This document shows, in pieces, positions 37,351 through 46,423 of a DNA stretch of 58,005 nucleotides. A model generated the notes under the pieces. It saw only the letters and a list, made by a program, of their open reading frames with translations. It did no database searches and had not been told where the DNA came from. The stretch lies in NCBI GenBank assembly GCA_021324975.1, contig JAJPIA010000085.1:1-58005 (forward strand), read 5' to 3'. The first letter of the stretch is position 1, and each line of letters begins with the position of its first letter. This stretch comes from Bacillota bacterium (GTDB lineage Bacteria > Sysuimicrobiota > Sysuimicrobiia > Sysuimicrobiales > Segetimicrobiaceae). Both the position numbers and the translations under genes were made by a program.

Positions 37351-37599
37351 CTACTCCGCCGGCGCCTCGGTGTGGCTTTCGATGTACTTCACCGCCTCGC
37401 CGACCGTCGCGATCTTCTCCGCATCCTCGTCGGGGATCTCCAGGTCGAACTCTTCCTCCAGCGCCATGACGAGCTCGACCACGTCGAGCGAGTCGGCGCC
37501 GAGATCCTCCACGAATTTAGATTGCGGCGTCACTTCGCCGGCCTCGACGCCCAATTGCTCCACGACGATCGCCTTGACCCGATCGAACACCGCTGCCAT
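37351..37599 (-). CDS. acpP: Acyl carrier protein
   Basis: 82 residues, acidic. The phosphopantetheine Ser is in [18 protein letters not shown]. The full sequence matches bacterial AcpP in length and motif. ATG 37599 follows GGGGGTGG. It lies between fabG and fabF and carries the growing acyl chain for FabD, FabG and FabF. The C-terminus has a short Ala/Glu tail. Confidence 0.97.
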   Translation of the reverse strand: MAAVFDRVKAIVVEQLGVEAGEVTPQSKFVEDLGADSLDVVELVMALEEEFDLEIPDEDAEKIATVGEAVKYIESHTEAPAE

Positions 37600-37676
37600 C
37601 CCGCGACCACCCCCTGAGTCTACCCGTCCCGCATGCGGCCCGCATCATTGCGCCCGGCGCGCAATGCCCCCGCCCG

Positions 37677-38432
37677 TTACCGCATCACGGCGCCGCCGTC
37701 CACGTTGAGCACTTGGCCGGTGATGTAGGACGCGTCGTCGGACACGAGAAAGGCCACGGCCGCCGCGACTTCATCGACGCTGCCGGTCCGCCCCATGGGA
37801 ATGTGGCTCAGCACGCGCGCGCGCTGCTCGTCGGTCAGCGCCGCGGTGAGGCCGGTCTCCACGTATCCTGGGGCGACGGCGTTGACCGTGATGCCCCGCG
37901 CGGCCACTTCCCACGCGACCGCCTTGGTAAAGCCGATCACCCCGGCCTTCGCTGCGATGTAGTTCGCCTGCCCCGGGTTGCCGACCTCCGCGACGATGGA
38001 CGTAATGTTCACGACGCGTCCCCGGCGCTGCCGGATCATCTCGCGCAATACCGCACGCGTGCAGTAGAACGTGCCGTGCAGGTTGACGGCCAGGATGTCG
38101 TGCCAGTCCTCGTCCTTCATGCGCAGGAGCAGGCCGTCCTTGGTCAGGCCGGCGTTGTTGACCAGCGCGTCGAGGCGGCCGCGCCATTCGAGGGCTTCCG
38201 CGCAGAGCTGGCGGCAGGCCTCCGCGGAGGTGACGTCTCCCTGCAGCATGAGGCCCTCCGCCCCCGCCTGCTGGACGCGCCGCAGCGTCTCCTCGGCCCC
38301 GGCGACGTTTTTGGCGTAGTGCACGACCACCGCGAATCCCGCGCGCGCCAGGCGCGCGGCCACGGCACCGCCGATACCGCCGGACGCGCCGGTTACCAAC
38401 GCGACCCGCGTGTCCGTGCTCATCGTCCGCAT
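37677..38432 (-). CDS. fabG: 3-oxoacyl-ACP reductase
   Basis: A 251-residue SDR. TGASGGIG is the NADPH motif, NNAGLTKDGLLLRMKDEDW is the FabG-typical NNAG region, NITSIVAEVGNPGQANYIAAK holds the catalytic Ser, Tyr and Lys, and the end is LNVDGGAVMR. Starts at ATG 38432 or ATG 38423 are both possible, the second giving MSTDTRVALVTG. It lies 22 bp after fabD and 77 bp before acpP. It reduces beta-ketoacyl-ACP in each elongation round. Confidence 0.95.
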   Translation of the reverse strand: MRTMSTDTRVALVTGASGGIGGAVAARLARAGFAVVVHYAKNVAGAEETLRRVQQAGAEGLMLQGDVTSAEACRQLCAEALEWRGRLDALVNNAGLTKDGLLLRMKDEDWHDILAVNLHGTFYCTRAVLREMIRQRRGRVVNITSIVAEVGNPGQANYIAAKAGVIGFTKAVAWEVAARGITVNAVAPGYVETGLTAALTDEQRARVLSHIPMGRTGSVDEVAAAVAFLVSDDASYITGQVLNVDGGAVMR

Positions 38433-38454
38433 CGCGGCGATCGCCCCCGGGCCA

Positions 38455-39426
38455 TCAGCCTCCCTGTCCCAGTCTCGAGGCTGTCGCGGGCGCCGTGGTT
38501 CCCGCGGGGCGGACCAGCGCCGCCGCGGTGGCGTCGCGGGACGGGAGGTCCTCGACGTGCCACAGCTCGGCCTTGACGGTGCGGCGGATCATGCTGCCGA
38601 GCGTGGTCCCCGGGCCGAACTCCACGAAGCGGGCGATGCCTGCCGCGTGCATCGCCCGCACGGATTGCTCCCACAGGACCGGGGAGGCGACCTGCGCGAG
38701 GAGAGCCCGGCGGACGTCGTCCGCGGCCTGGACCGGCGATGCCGTGACGTTGGCAAAGACCGGAATGCGGGCATCCCGGATCCGCGCGCGCTCGAGATCG
38801 CCGGCGAGTCGCTCCGCCGCCGGCCGCATCAGGCTGGTGTGGAACGGCGCGCTGACCGCAAGCGGCACGGCGCGGCGCGCGCCGAGGGTCATCGCCGTCG
38901 CGAGCGCCGCCCGCACCGCCGCCGCGTCCCCGCCGATCACGATCTGACCGGGACTGTTGAAGTTGGACGGTTCCACGACGCCGAGAGCTCCGTGGCGTTG
39001 GCAGACGTCACGCACGTGGGCGGCGGGCAGACCGACGATGGCGGCCATCATCGTGTCGCGCCCCGCGCACGCCTCCTGCATATACTGTCCGCGCAGCCGC
39101 ACCAACGTCACGGCGTCCTCGAGCTCGATCGCCCCGGCGCACGCCAAGGCGGTGTACTCCCCGAGGCTCAGGCCCGCGGCGCAGTCCGCCGCCACTGGAA
39201 GCGCGGCCAGGCAGGCCAGGCTGGTGACGAGGATCGCGGGCTGCGTGTTCGCGGTGGCGCGGAGGGCGTCCTCGGGGCCGTCCGCGCAGAGCGCGAGAAG
39301 GTCGAAGCCGAGCACCGCCGCGGCGCGCCGGAACACCTCCCGCGCCGCGGCGGAGTGGTGCGCCACCTCGCGCCCCATGCCGACGTATTGGGCGCCCTGT
39401 CCCGGAAAGACGGCGGCGGTGTGCAC
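38455..39426 (-). CDS. fabD: Malonyl-CoA:ACP transacylase
   Basis: 323 residues. VFPGQGAQYVGMG at the N-terminus and GLSLGEYTALACAG around the nucleophile Ser are family hallmarks. The residue before the Ser is Leu where E. coli has His, a variant I recall from other lineages. The catalytic His lies in VSAPFHTSLM. The start is GTG 39426. It follows plsX by 39 bp, in the place normally occupied by fabH. It loads malonyl groups onto AcpP. Confidence 0.94.
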   Translation of the reverse strand: MHTAAVFPGQGAQYVGMGREVAHHSAAAREVFRRAAAVLGFDLLALCADGPEDALRATANTQPAILVTSLACLAALPVAADCAAGLSLGEYTALACAGAIELEDAVTLVRLRGQYMQEACAGRDTMMAAIVGLPAAHVRDVCQRHGALGVVEPSNFNSPGQIVIGGDAAAVRAALATAMTLGARRAVPLAVSAPFHTSLMRPAAERLAGDLERARIRDARIPVFANVTASPVQAADDVRRALLAQVASPVLWEQSVRAMHAAGIARFVEFGPGTTLGSMIRRTVKAELWHVEDLPSRDATAAALVRPAGTTAPATASRLGQGG

Positions 39427-39465
39427 CGGCTACGCCACCCCGCGTTCGCGCGCCGTTGTGCGCAT

Positions 39466-40506
39466 CTATTTGACGGGGACGCTCTGGGGCGTGCCCGACT
39501 CGGCCAGCCGGCCGGCGGCGTCGTGGATCGCGTCCACCATGCGGGCGCGCACGGACTCCACCGCGAGCGCCACCGCGTTGCGGATGGTCTTGGCCCGCGA
39601 ACTGCCGTGGCTGATGATGCACACGCCGTTGACGCCGAGCAGCGGCGCGCCGCCGTACTCCGTGTAGTCCATGCGCCGCTTGACCGCGCGCAGCCCGCGG
39701 GCCGCCAGGGCGGCGCCCAACCGGACCCGCAGCCCCCGCGACAGCTCGTCGCGCAGCAGCGCAAAGATCCCCAACGCCAGTCCCTCGCCGAACTTCAACA
39801 CGAGGTTGCCGACGAAGCCGTCGCAGACGACCACATCGGCGGCCCCGTCGAAGAACTCCCGGCCCTCCACGTTGCCGATGAAGCGCAGCCCCGACTGTCG
39901 GAGCAGTTCCGCCGCACGAATCACGAGATCGTTCCCCTTGGTGTCCTCGGTGCCGTTGCTGAGCACGCCCACGCGCGGCTCCCGGATGCCGAGCACGCGC
40001 GCGTAGACCGTGCCCATGGCGGCAAACTGCACGAGGTGCTTCGGCCGGCAGTCGACGTTGGCGCCCACGTCCACGAGGATGGCGCGGCCGCGCGTGGTAG
40101 GTAGCGCCGCCGCGATCGCCGGGCGGTCGATGCCTTCGACCCGGCCGAGCCCGAACAGGGCCGCCGCCATCGCCGCGCCGGTATTGCCCGCGCTGACCAT
40201 CGCGTCGGCCTCGCCGCGCCGTACGAGGTCGATCGCCACCGGAATCGACGCGCGGCGCTTGCGGCGGAGCGCCATGGCCGGCGCCTCCGCCATCTCGATC
40301 ACCTCGGGGGCGTCCTCAATGCGGATACCGGGCGCACCCCCCGCGCGGCGCAGCTCCTCCTCCAGCACGCGCCCCCGCCCGACGAGGATGACCTGGGCCC
40401 CGAGCGCGCGTGCCGCCTGCACCGCGCCCGCGACGACCTCGCGCGGCGCGTGGTCGCCGCCCATCGCGTCGACGGCCACGTGGAGGCCGTCCGGGGCACG
40501 ATTCAT
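39466..40506 (-). CDS. plsX: Phosphate acyltransferase PlsX
   Basis: 346 residues. HVAVDAMGGDHAPREVVAGA at the N-terminus, VSAGNTGAAMAAAL, NGTEDTKGND and CDGFVGNLVLKFGEG are the conserved PlsX blocks. It converts acyl-ACP to acyl-phosphate for phospholipid synthesis, the acyl-phosphate being used by PlsY. ATG 40506 was chosen over a longer frame whose N-terminus is the rpmF region read out of phase. It follows rpmF by 59 bp. No fapR repressor gene is present between them, unlike Bacillus. Confidence 0.95.
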   Translation of the reverse strand: MNRAPDGLHVAVDAMGGDHAPREVVAGAVQAARALGAQVILVGRGRVLEEELRRAGGAPGIRIEDAPEVIEMAEAPAMALRRKRRASIPVAIDLVRRGEADAMVSAGNTGAAMAAALFGLGRVEGIDRPAIAAALPTTRGRAILVDVGANVDCRPKHLVQFAAMGTVYARVLGIREPRVGVLSNGTEDTKGNDLVIRAAELLRQSGLRFIGNVEGREFFDGAADVVVCDGFVGNLVLKFGEGLALGIFALLRDELSRGLRVRLGAALAARGLRAVKRRMDYTEYGGAPLLGVNGVCIISHGSSRAKTIRNAVALAVESVRARMVDAIHDAAGRLAESGTPQSVPVK

Positions 40507-40565
40507 CGCCGCGACGATCCGGCGGGGGACGACGGTACGCTCCGCAGCACGCGGCCGGCGTCCAT

Positions 40566-40766
40566 CTACGTGGTGGACTTCTCCTCCGGCTCGCGCACCT
40601 GAATGACTTGCCGTCCCGCGTACGTCCCGCAGCTCGGGCACACGCGATGCGGCACCATCGGCTCGTGGCACTTGGGGCAACGGACGAGCGTCACCGCCTG
40701 CGCCTTGAAGTGGGCGCGGCGTTTCGCCGTCCGCGATTTGCTGAACCGCCGCTTCGTCAGTCCCAT
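40566..40766 (-). CDS. rpmF: 50S ribosomal protein L32
   Basis: A 66-residue zinc-ribbon form of L32. The N-terminus KRRFSKSRTAKRRAHFKA is standard, and the zinc site is CPKC...CPSC. ATG 40766 has only 3 bp between it and the DUF177 stop, a classic pairing. It is followed by plsX, linking ribosome and membrane synthesis in one transcript. Confidence 0.96.
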   Translation of the reverse strand: MGLTKRRFSKSRTAKRRAHFKAQAVTLVRCPKCHEPMVPHRVCPSCGTYAGRQVIQVREPEEKSTT

Positions 40767-40769
40767 GAA

Positions 40770-41354
40770 TCACTCCCCTTCTCGGCGCGGGCGCCCGCCG
40801 GGACGGCTCCGCGCCCTGCGGGCGCCTCCCGGCGCCGGCCCCTCGGTCCAGTGCCGCAGCGCGTCAAAGCGCGGGTCGATCTCCTGCGTGTCGCACTCGC
40901 AGCCGCCGGCGTTGCGATCGGCGCCGCATCGAGGGCAGAGTCCCCGGCAGTCCGGCGTACAACGCGGAGCGATCGGGAGCGCAAGCGCGAGGTGCTGCCG
41001 CACCAGCTCGGTCAGATCGATGACGTCGTCCGCGCTGATCGCCGCGACGAAATCTTCCGGTGTCAGCGCCTGCTCGCCGGCAACCTCGATCTGTCCCGTG
41101 GGACGGGCGAACTCCTCGTCGATGTCGACCTCGAGCGTCTGCGAGAACCTGCGAAGACATGCGCCGCAGACGAGCCCTGCGGCGGCTGCGACCCGACCCT
41201 GGACGTGCACCGTCGCCCCGGTCCCGCGCAACGTGAACTGCCCCGCGACCGGTTCGGCCAGCACCACATCGTCCGAGGGCGGCGCGACCATCTCGCAAAA
41301 CCCCACGGCGCGTGTGCCGCCCGCGGTGAGCAAGTCGCCAACGTAGGCGCGCAC
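40770..41354 (-). CDS. DUF177/YceD-like protein
   Basis: A 194-residue DUF177 protein, the usual partner of L32. A Cys pair (CGACLRRFSQTLEVDIDEEF) and the C-terminal RCTPDCRGLCPRCGADRN, a second Cys cluster, match the family. Homologues are linked to ribosome or 23S rRNA accumulation. The start is GTG 41354 after AGGTGGGG. A consensus promoter (41406-41435) and a 5' hairpin precede it. The C-terminal Arg/Gly-rich tail after residue about 175 is an extension not usual in the family. Confidence 0.9.
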   Translation of the reverse strand: MRAYVGDLLTAGGTRAVGFCEMVAPPSDDVVLAEPVAGQFTLRGTGATVHVQGRVAAAAGLVCGACLRRFSQTLEVDIDEEFARPTGQIEVAGEQALTPEDFVAAISADDVIDLTELVRQHLALALPIAPRCTPDCRGLCPRCGADRNAGGCECDTQEIDPRFDALRHWTEGPAPGGARRARSRPGGRPRREGE

Positions 41355-41372
41355 GGCCCCACCTCACGCCGC

Positions 41373-41397
41373 GTGCCCGGGGGTAGCTCCCGGGCAC
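41373..41397 (-). other. 5' leader stem-loop of the DUF177-rpmF transcript
   Basis: GTGCCCGGG (41373-41381) and CCCGGGCAC (41389-41397) form a perfect 9-bp stem with a 7-nt loop. It would sit within a few bases of the predicted transcription start (about 41399) and end 18 bp before the DUF177 GTG. It may protect the 5' end or bind a regulator such as a ribosomal protein. There is no U-run, so a terminator is unlikely. Confidence 0.55.
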
Positions 41398-41405
41398 ACC
41401 GGCTC

Positions 41406-41435
41406 ATTATACGGACGCCATTTTCTCATTGTCAA
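41406..41435 (-). promoter_or_regulatory. Perfect consensus housekeeping promoter for DUF177-rpmF-plsX-fab
   Basis: On the minus strand TTGACA (41430-41435) and TATAAT (41406-41411) are separated by 18 bp; both hexamers are exact consensus. It overlaps the end of the coiled-coil gene (stop at 41407-41409) and fires toward DUF177. Confidence 0.85.
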
Positions 41436-41925
41436 GGCGGCCCGGGGCCGCGCTCGGCCCGGTGCCGTTGCGGTCTCCCAGGATCGCCTTACTGCGCTTG
41501 ATCGTGGACAACACGCGCGACACTTCGGCGTCGAGACGCTCAAAGACCTTGAGCGCGTAGAGATCGGCCTGGCGCCGTACGTCCTCGGCCTCCTTCGCCG
41601 CCTCCGCCCGCAAGGTCTGCGCCTCGAGCTCGGCGCCCCGCACGACCTCTGCGTCCACGCCGCCGCGGGCGCGCTCTTGCGCCTCGAGGACGATGCGCCG
41701 CGCCTCGTCCTGCGCCCGGCGCAGCACCGCCTCCGCCTCGCTCTGCACCTGCTGCGCCCGGGCCGCCCCCTGCGTCACGAGCGTGCGCAGGTGCGTGATC
41801 AGCCGGCGCGCCTCGTCGAGGCGCGACCGCCGTCCGAAGATGGAGCCGCCCGACTCCAGCAACGCTTCCAGCCGGTCGAGACACTCAGCTGCGCTCCGGG
41901 GGGATGGGGTGCCTGGAGAAGTCAT
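41407..41925 (-). CDS. Coiled-coil protein, function unknown
   Basis: 172 residues. Residues about 35-150 form a long charged coiled coil rich in Ala, Arg and Glu (AEAVLRRAQDEARRIVLEAQER). There is no signal peptide or membrane helix. It resembles the DivIVA or ATP-synthase-b style of helical proteins in composition only, with no diagnostic N-terminus. ATG 41925 overlaps the coaD stop (ATGA). In Firmicutes-like genomes small coiled-coil genes of unknown role are often found here between coaD and rpmF. A DivIVA-like scaffolding role is a guess. Confidence 0.75.
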   Translation of the reverse strand: MTSPGTPSPRSAAECLDRLEALLESGGSIFGRRSRLDEARRLITHLRTLVTQGAARAQQVQSEAEAVLRRAQDEARRIVLEAQERARGGVDAEVVRGAELEAQTLRAEAAKEAEDVRRQADLYALKVFERLDAEVSRVLSTIKRSKAILGDRNGTGPSAAPGRLDNEKMASV

Positions 41926-42428
41926 GCATCCTCACCTCGCGTGTCGGATGGGATCCGGCGCAGGCGCTGTACGACGCCGGCCGGGACGAGTCCGGCGACG
42001 GACCCGCCGAAGGCCGCCACCTCGCGAATAAGCGTGGAGCTGAGATAGGCCAGTTCCGGGCTCGTCATCATAAAGACGGTCTCGATCCGCGGGCTCAGCC
42101 GTTTGTTCATGGCGGCCATCTTCAACTCGTATTCAAAATCCATCATGGCACGCAGTCCGCGCACGATCACCCGCGCGCCCACGCGCCGGGCGAACTCCAC
42201 CGTCAGGCCGTCGAACGGGCGGACGTCGATGTCCGGATGCCGCGCCACCGCGGCGCGGAGCATGGCGACGCGCGCGTCCGCCGGAAACAACGTCGTCTTT
42301 TCGATATTCGTCAGCACCCCTACGATGACCCGCCCGAAGATCTGGCGGGCGCGCACGATGATGTCGAGGTGCCCGTTGTGTACGGGGTCGAACGTCCCCG
42401 GGTAGAGCGCCGTCTGCCCCCGCGCCAT
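41922..42428 (-). CDS. coaD: Phosphopantetheine adenylyltransferase
   Basis: 168 residues. YPGTFDPVHNGHLDII carries the nucleotidyl-transferase T/HxGH motif, and YLSSTLIREVA is the ISSTxxR motif. It makes dephospho-CoA from 4'-phosphopantetheine and ATP in the cytosol. The ATG overlaps the rsmD stop by one base (TGATG). It lies between rsmD and the coiled-coil gene, a common Gram-positive order. Confidence 0.96.
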   Translation of the reverse strand: MARGQTALYPGTFDPVHNGHLDIIVRARQIFGRVIVGVLTNIEKTTLFPADARVAMLRAAVARHPDIDVRPFDGLTVEFARRVGARVIVRGLRAMMDFEYELKMAAMNKRLSPRIETVFMMTSPELAYLSSTLIREVAAFGGSVAGLVPAGVVQRLRRIPSDTRGEDA

Positions 42429-42985
42429 CACGCGCCGCCGGGCTCGTAGAACCACACGCCTGTCTCGCCGTACCGGGCGCTCCGGGTTCGCCGCAGGCCC
42501 GCGACCTCGCCGGGATCGTCGCGCCAGTGCCCTTCCACCACCGCCACGGCCCCGGGCGCCAGCACCCCCGCCGCCGCCAGCGCCCGGAGCGCGCGCTCCT
42601 GCAGCCCTTGGCCGTACGGCGGATCCAGCAGCACCACGTCGAAGCGCGCGCCCTCGCGGCCGAGCGCCGCGAGGTCCGCGAGCGCGTTGGCCCGGCGCAC
42701 GGTGCCGGGGGCCGCGAGGCGCGCCGCGCGCAGGTTTTCGCGGATCGCGGCCGCGCTTCGAGGCTCACGCTCGACGAACACCGCCGACGCCGCGCCCCGG
42801 CTGAGGGCCTCGATGCCCAGCGCGCCCGTCCCCGCGAACAGATCCAGCACGCGCGCGCCGGAGAGGCGCGCGCCGAGCGCGTTGAACATCGCGTCCTTGA
42901 CCATGCCCGAGGTCGGCCGCGTCGTGCCGGCTCGGGTGGCCGCGCGGAGCCGCGCCCCCTTGGCCGCGCCCGCGGTGACGCGCAC
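42428..42985 (-). CDS. rsmD: 16S rRNA (guanine966-N2)-methyltransferase RsmD
   Basis: 185 residues. RPTSGMVKDAMFNALG, VLDLFAGTGALGIEALSRGA (SAM-binding) and LLDPPYGQGL (the catalytic DPPY) are diagnostic. It starts directly after the recG stop, with no gap, and overlaps coaD by one base. It methylates G966 of 16S rRNA during 30S assembly. Confidence 0.95.
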   Translation of the reverse strand: MRVTAGAAKGARLRAATRAGTTRPTSGMVKDAMFNALGARLSGARVLDLFAGTGALGIEALSRGAASAVFVEREPRSAAAIRENLRAARLAAPGTVRRANALADLAALGREGARFDVVLLDPPYGQGLQERALRALAAAGVLAPGAVAVVEGHWRDDPGEVAGLRRTRSARYGETGVWFYEPGGA

Positions 42986-45169
42986 TTACCCGACCCTCGC
43001 GTTCTCAGGGCGCACTCCCGCGAAGCGGGCGTGCAGCGCTGCGGCGATCGGGCGGTGCTCGGGACGCTCGAGATCGGGATCCCCCTCGAGCAGGTCCGCG
43101 GCGTCGCTCCGCGCCCGCTCCAGCCAGTCGTGGTCGCGCAGCAGGTCGGCGACGCGGAGCTCGCCGAGTCCGTGCTGGCGGCGGTGGCCCAGGAGCTCGC
43201 CGACGCCCCGCAGCTCGAGATCCCGCTGCGCGATGCGAAAGCCGTCGGTGGTGGCCTCCATCGCCGCCAGGCGCGCCTGGCCCTCCTCGGTTCGGGGATC
43301 GCTGATGAGGATGCACCGCGATTGCTGCGCGCCGCGCCCGACGCGGCCCCGAAGCTGGTGGAGTTGGGACAGCCCAAACCGGTCGGCGTCCTCGATCACC
43401 ATCACCGTCGCGTTCGGCACGTCGATGCCGACCTCGATCACCGTGGTCGCGACGAGCACTTGGGTCTGCCCCTCCCGCAGCGCGCGCATGGCCCGGTCGC
43501 GCTCGTCGACCTTCATGCGCCCGTGCAGCACACCGAGGCGCACGTCCCGGAACACCGACTCCGCGAGGCGCGCCGCAAGCGCGGTCGCCGCCTCCGCCTG
43601 CAGTTTGTCGGACTCTTCGATCAGAGGGCAGACGATGTACGCCTGCCGCCCGGCCGCCACCTCGCCGCGCACCCACTGGTAGATCCGCGGGCGCTGCGCC
43701 GGCGCGCGGACGTAGGTCAGGATCGGGGAGCGCCCCGGCGGCAGCTCGTCCAGGATCGACACGTCGAGGTCGCCGTACAGGGTCAGCGCGAGCGTCCGCG
43801 GGATGGGCGTGGCCGTCATCACCAGCACGTCCGGGTGCTCGCCCTTGTAGCGCAACGCCGCGCGCTGCGACACGCCGAACCGGTGCTGCTCGTCCACGAC
43901 CACGAGGCCGAGACGGTGAAACTCGACATCGTCCTCGATGAGCGCGTGGGTACCGACGACCACATCCGCCCGCCCCTCGCGCGCGGCCTCCAGCGCCTCG
44001 TCGCGCGCGGCGCGGCTGAGACCCCCCACGAGCAGCGTGACCGTGAGCCCCATCGGGGCGAGCAGGTTGCGTAGCGTCAGGTAATGTTGGCCGGCAAGGA
44101 TCTCCGTGGGGGCCATGAGCGCCCCCTGCGCGCCGCCGCCGACGCACCGCAGCAGGGCGCTGGCGGCGACGACGGTCTTGCCGGAGCCGACGTCGCCCTG
44201 CAGCAGGCGGTTCATCGGGTGCGGCCGGTCCATGTCCCGCAAGATCTCGGTGATGACCCGGTATTGCGCGCCGGTCAGCGTGTACGGAAGCGCGCGGTGA
44301 AATCGCGCGACCAGCTCACGGGCATCCCCGTACCGTACCCCCCGCGGGGCCGCGGCCCGCGCCGCTTTTTGCCGCAGGAGCAGCAGCTGGAACAGCAGGA
44401 GCTCCTCGTACACGAGGCGGTTCCGTGCGGCGCGGTACTCCTCCAGGCTCTCGGGGAAATGCGCCTGCCGGATGGCACAGCCGAGCTCGGGCAGCCCGTG
44501 CCGGTCGCGGACCCCGGCCGGCAGCCACTCGCGCAGCGCGCCGGCGTGGTCGTCCAGCGCGCGGGCGACGATCGAGCGCATGACACGCTGGCTCAGGCCC
44601 TCGGTACCCGGATACACGGGGACGATCCGGCCGACGTGGAGGCTGTCCTCGCCCTCCTCGATCGCCTCGAACTCCGGCACGGTCATCTGGATCTCGCCGG
44701 CCTGGCGTTGAACGCGCCCGTGCAGCACCACGCGCGTCCCGGGGGTCAGTTGCCGTGTGATGTACGGCTGGTTGTACCAGACCGCGTGCAGGATGCCCGA
44801 CCCATCGGTGACGGCGGCTTTGATGATCACCAAGCGCCGCCGGCGCGGCCGGAACTGCCGGATCCGAACCACGGTGCCTTGGACCGTCTCCAGCGCACCG
44901 TGCGCTACATCGTAGATGCGGCGGAGCCGGCTGCGGTCTTCGACGCGGCGGGGCAAGCGGTAGAGCAGATCGGAGACGGTGGCGATCCCCAGACGGTCCC
45001 CGAGCAACTGCGCGCGCGCCGGGCCGACGCCACGAGCGTATTGCACCGCGGACGTCAAGCCGACGGCGACCGGCCCGGAGTCTCCGGAGGGCCGCACCTG
45101 GACCGCGGCGAGCGCACGCGGGCGCGTGGTGGCGTCGCGCGGTGTCGGATCCCGCCGGATATTCGCCAT
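42986..45169 (-). CDS. recG: ATP-dependent DNA helicase RecG
   Basis: 727 residues. There is a long Arg/Pro-rich N-terminus (about 45 residues), then the OB wedge domain, Walker [13 protein letters not shown] box VVDEQHRFG, and the helicase C domain with [10 protein letters not shown], ending in [13 protein letters not shown]. It remodels stalled replication forks and branched DNA. ATG 45169 follows GGAGG. A longer in-frame N-terminus up to 45385 would overlap rpmB promoter sequence and is rejected. It is divergent from rpmB and the first gene of the large minus-strand operon. Confidence 0.95.
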   Translation of the reverse strand: MANIRRDPTPRDATTRPRALAAVQVRPSGDSGPVAVGLTSAVQYARGVGPARAQLLGDRLGIATVSDLLYRLPRRVEDRSRLRRIYDVAHGALETVQGTVVRIRQFRPRRRRLVIIKAAVTDGSGILHAVWYNQPYITRQLTPGTRVVLHGRVQRQAGEIQMTVPEFEAIEEGEDSLHVGRIVPVYPGTEGLSQRVMRSIVARALDDHAGALREWLPAGVRDRHGLPELGCAIRQAHFPESLEEYRAARNRLVYEELLLFQLLLLRQKAARAAAPRGVRYGDARELVARFHRALPYTLTGAQYRVITEILRDMDRPHPMNRLLQGDVGSGKTVVAASALLRCVGGGAQGALMAPTEILAGQHYLTLRNLLAPMGLTVTLLVGGLSRAARDEALEAAREGRADVVVGTHALIEDDVEFHRLGLVVVDEQHRFGVSQRAALRYKGEHPDVLVMTATPIPRTLALTLYGDLDVSILDELPPGRSPILTYVRAPAQRPRIYQWVRGEVAAGRQAYIVCPLIEESDKLQAEAATALAARLAESVFRDVRLGVLHGRMKVDERDRAMRALREGQTQVLVATTVIEVGIDVPNATVMVIEDADRFGLSQLHQLRGRVGRGAQQSRCILISDPRTEEGQARLAAMEATTDGFRIAQRDLELRGVGELLGHRRQHGLGELRVADLLRDHDWLERARSDAADLLEGDPDLERPEHRPIAAALHARFAGVRPENARVG

Positions 45170-45262
45170 GGCGCGCCTCCTGCGTCCAAGCACTGCGGTG
45201 GTCGCCCGGGGCGTCCCCGGCCGGATGCGCATGACTGCCGAGGCATTTCTACGCGCGCGCGG

Positions 45263-45292
45263 TTGCCCCTGCTCGCCGCTGTGTGGTACACT
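45263..45292 (+). promoter_or_regulatory. Predicted rpmB promoter
   Basis: TTGCCC (45263-45268) and TACACT (45287-45292), 18 bp apart, each matching four of six consensus bases. They lie 34 bp upstream of the rpmB ATG. Confidence 0.5.
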
Positions 45293-45325
45293 TGTCCGCG
45301 GTCCGTTCGAGCGGGAGGGTGTTGC

Positions 45326-45517
45326 ATGGCACGTCGCTGTGCGGTCTGCGGCAAATCGCCGAGCACCGGCAATTTCGTGAGTCACTCACACCACAAGACC
45401 AAGCGCCGGTTCCTGCCGAACCTGCAGCGCATCCGCGTCGTCCTGGGCGGCGTCCCGCGGCGGGCATTCGTGTGTACCGCGTGCGTGAAGGCCGGCAAGG
45501 TACGGCGGACGGCCTGA
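45326..45517 (+). CDS. rpmB: 50S ribosomal protein L28
   Basis: 63 residues. [20 protein letters not shown] and the C-terminal [12 protein letters not shown] are typical of the zinc-binding (Cys4) L28. ATG 45326 follows GGGAGGG. It is a lone plus-strand gene between recG and hslO, a common arrangement. The 3' end is convergent with hslO, 18 bp apart. Confidence 0.96.
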   Translation: MARRCAVCGKSPSTGNFVSHSHHKTKRRFLPNLQRIRVVLGGVPRRAFVCTACVKAGKVRRTA

Positions 45518-45535
45518 GGAACCCGGCGGGCCCGT

Positions 45536-46423
45536 TCACATAAGCGGCGCGGTCCCGCTCCGGAGCTTCGCGATCAACCCCTCGAGTTCGTTCCCGCTCA
45601 GCACGTAGCGGTCACCGCAGAACCGGCACGTCACCTCGGCGCGGCCCTCCTGCGCCAGCAGCGCTTCCAGCTCCGTCCGCCCCAGGGTCAGGAGCATCTC
45701 TTCGACCCGCTGCCGTGTGCACCCGCAGTGAAACCGCACACGGCTCACCTCGCCGAACGCCGGCTCCCATCCCCCGAGCGCCGTGGCGAGGATTTGCTCC
45801 GGCGTGTGGCCGTTGGCCACCAACTGGGTAATCGGCGGCATGCGAAGCGCGCGCGCTTCGAGATCCGCGACGACCCCCGCGGACGCGCCCGGCAGCGCCT
45901 GCACGCACAGGCCGCCCGCGGCGATGACATGGAGGTCTGGGCCCACGAGGACCCCGAGCGCGACGACCGACGGCACCTGTTCCGAACGGACGAGATAGGC
46001 GGCGAGGTCCTCGGCGATCTCCCCGGAAACGAGCGGCACGGACCCGTGGTACGGGGTGCGCAGCCCCACGTCGCGCGTGACGTGGAGCGTGCCTTGCTTG
46101 CCGACGAGACCGCCCACGTCGAGCTTGTGCGCCGGTGTTACCGGCAGGTCCGCCTGGGGATTCACGGCGTACCCGCGCAGCCGGCCCTGGGCGTCGGCCT
46201 GCGCGACGATGGCGCCGATCGGTCCATCGCCGAGCACCCGCAGCAGCACCGAGCCGCCGTCCTTGAGACCGGCCCCGAGCAAGGCGGCCCCCGTCAGGCT
46301 TCGTCCGATCGCCGCGGTCGCCGTCGCCGAGGCCGTGTGCCGGATTCGGGCATCCTCCACCGTCTGCGTCGTGACGGTCGCGACGGCCCGGATCTGCTCG
46401 TCCGCGGCCGTTCCGCGAATCAT
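45536..46423 (-). CDS. hslO: Redox-regulated chaperone Hsp33
   Basis: 295 residues. The N-terminal domain has DARIRHTASATATAAIGRSLTGA. The C-terminal zinc switch is CGC...CRFC (spacing near 32 residues), which disulfide-bonds on oxidation to activate holdase function. ATG 46423 sits 7 bp after GAGAGG and is preferred to upstream codons. It is 19 bp downstream of thiD, so it is likely read from the TPP-riboswitch operon, an unusual linkage. Confidence 0.93.
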   Translation of the reverse strand: MIRGTAADEQIRAVATVTTQTVEDARIRHTASATATAAIGRSLTGAALLGAGLKDGGSVLLRVLGDGPIGAIVAQADAQGRLRGYAVNPQADLPVTPAHKLDVGGLVGKQGTLHVTRDVGLRTPYHGSVPLVSGEIAEDLAAYLVRSEQVPSVVALGVLVGPDLHVIAAGGLCVQALPGASAGVVADLEARALRMPPITQLVANGHTPEQILATALGGWEPAFGEVSRVRFHCGCTRQRVEEMLLTLGRTELEALLAQEGRAEVTCRFCGDRYVLSGNELEGLIAKLRSGTAPLM

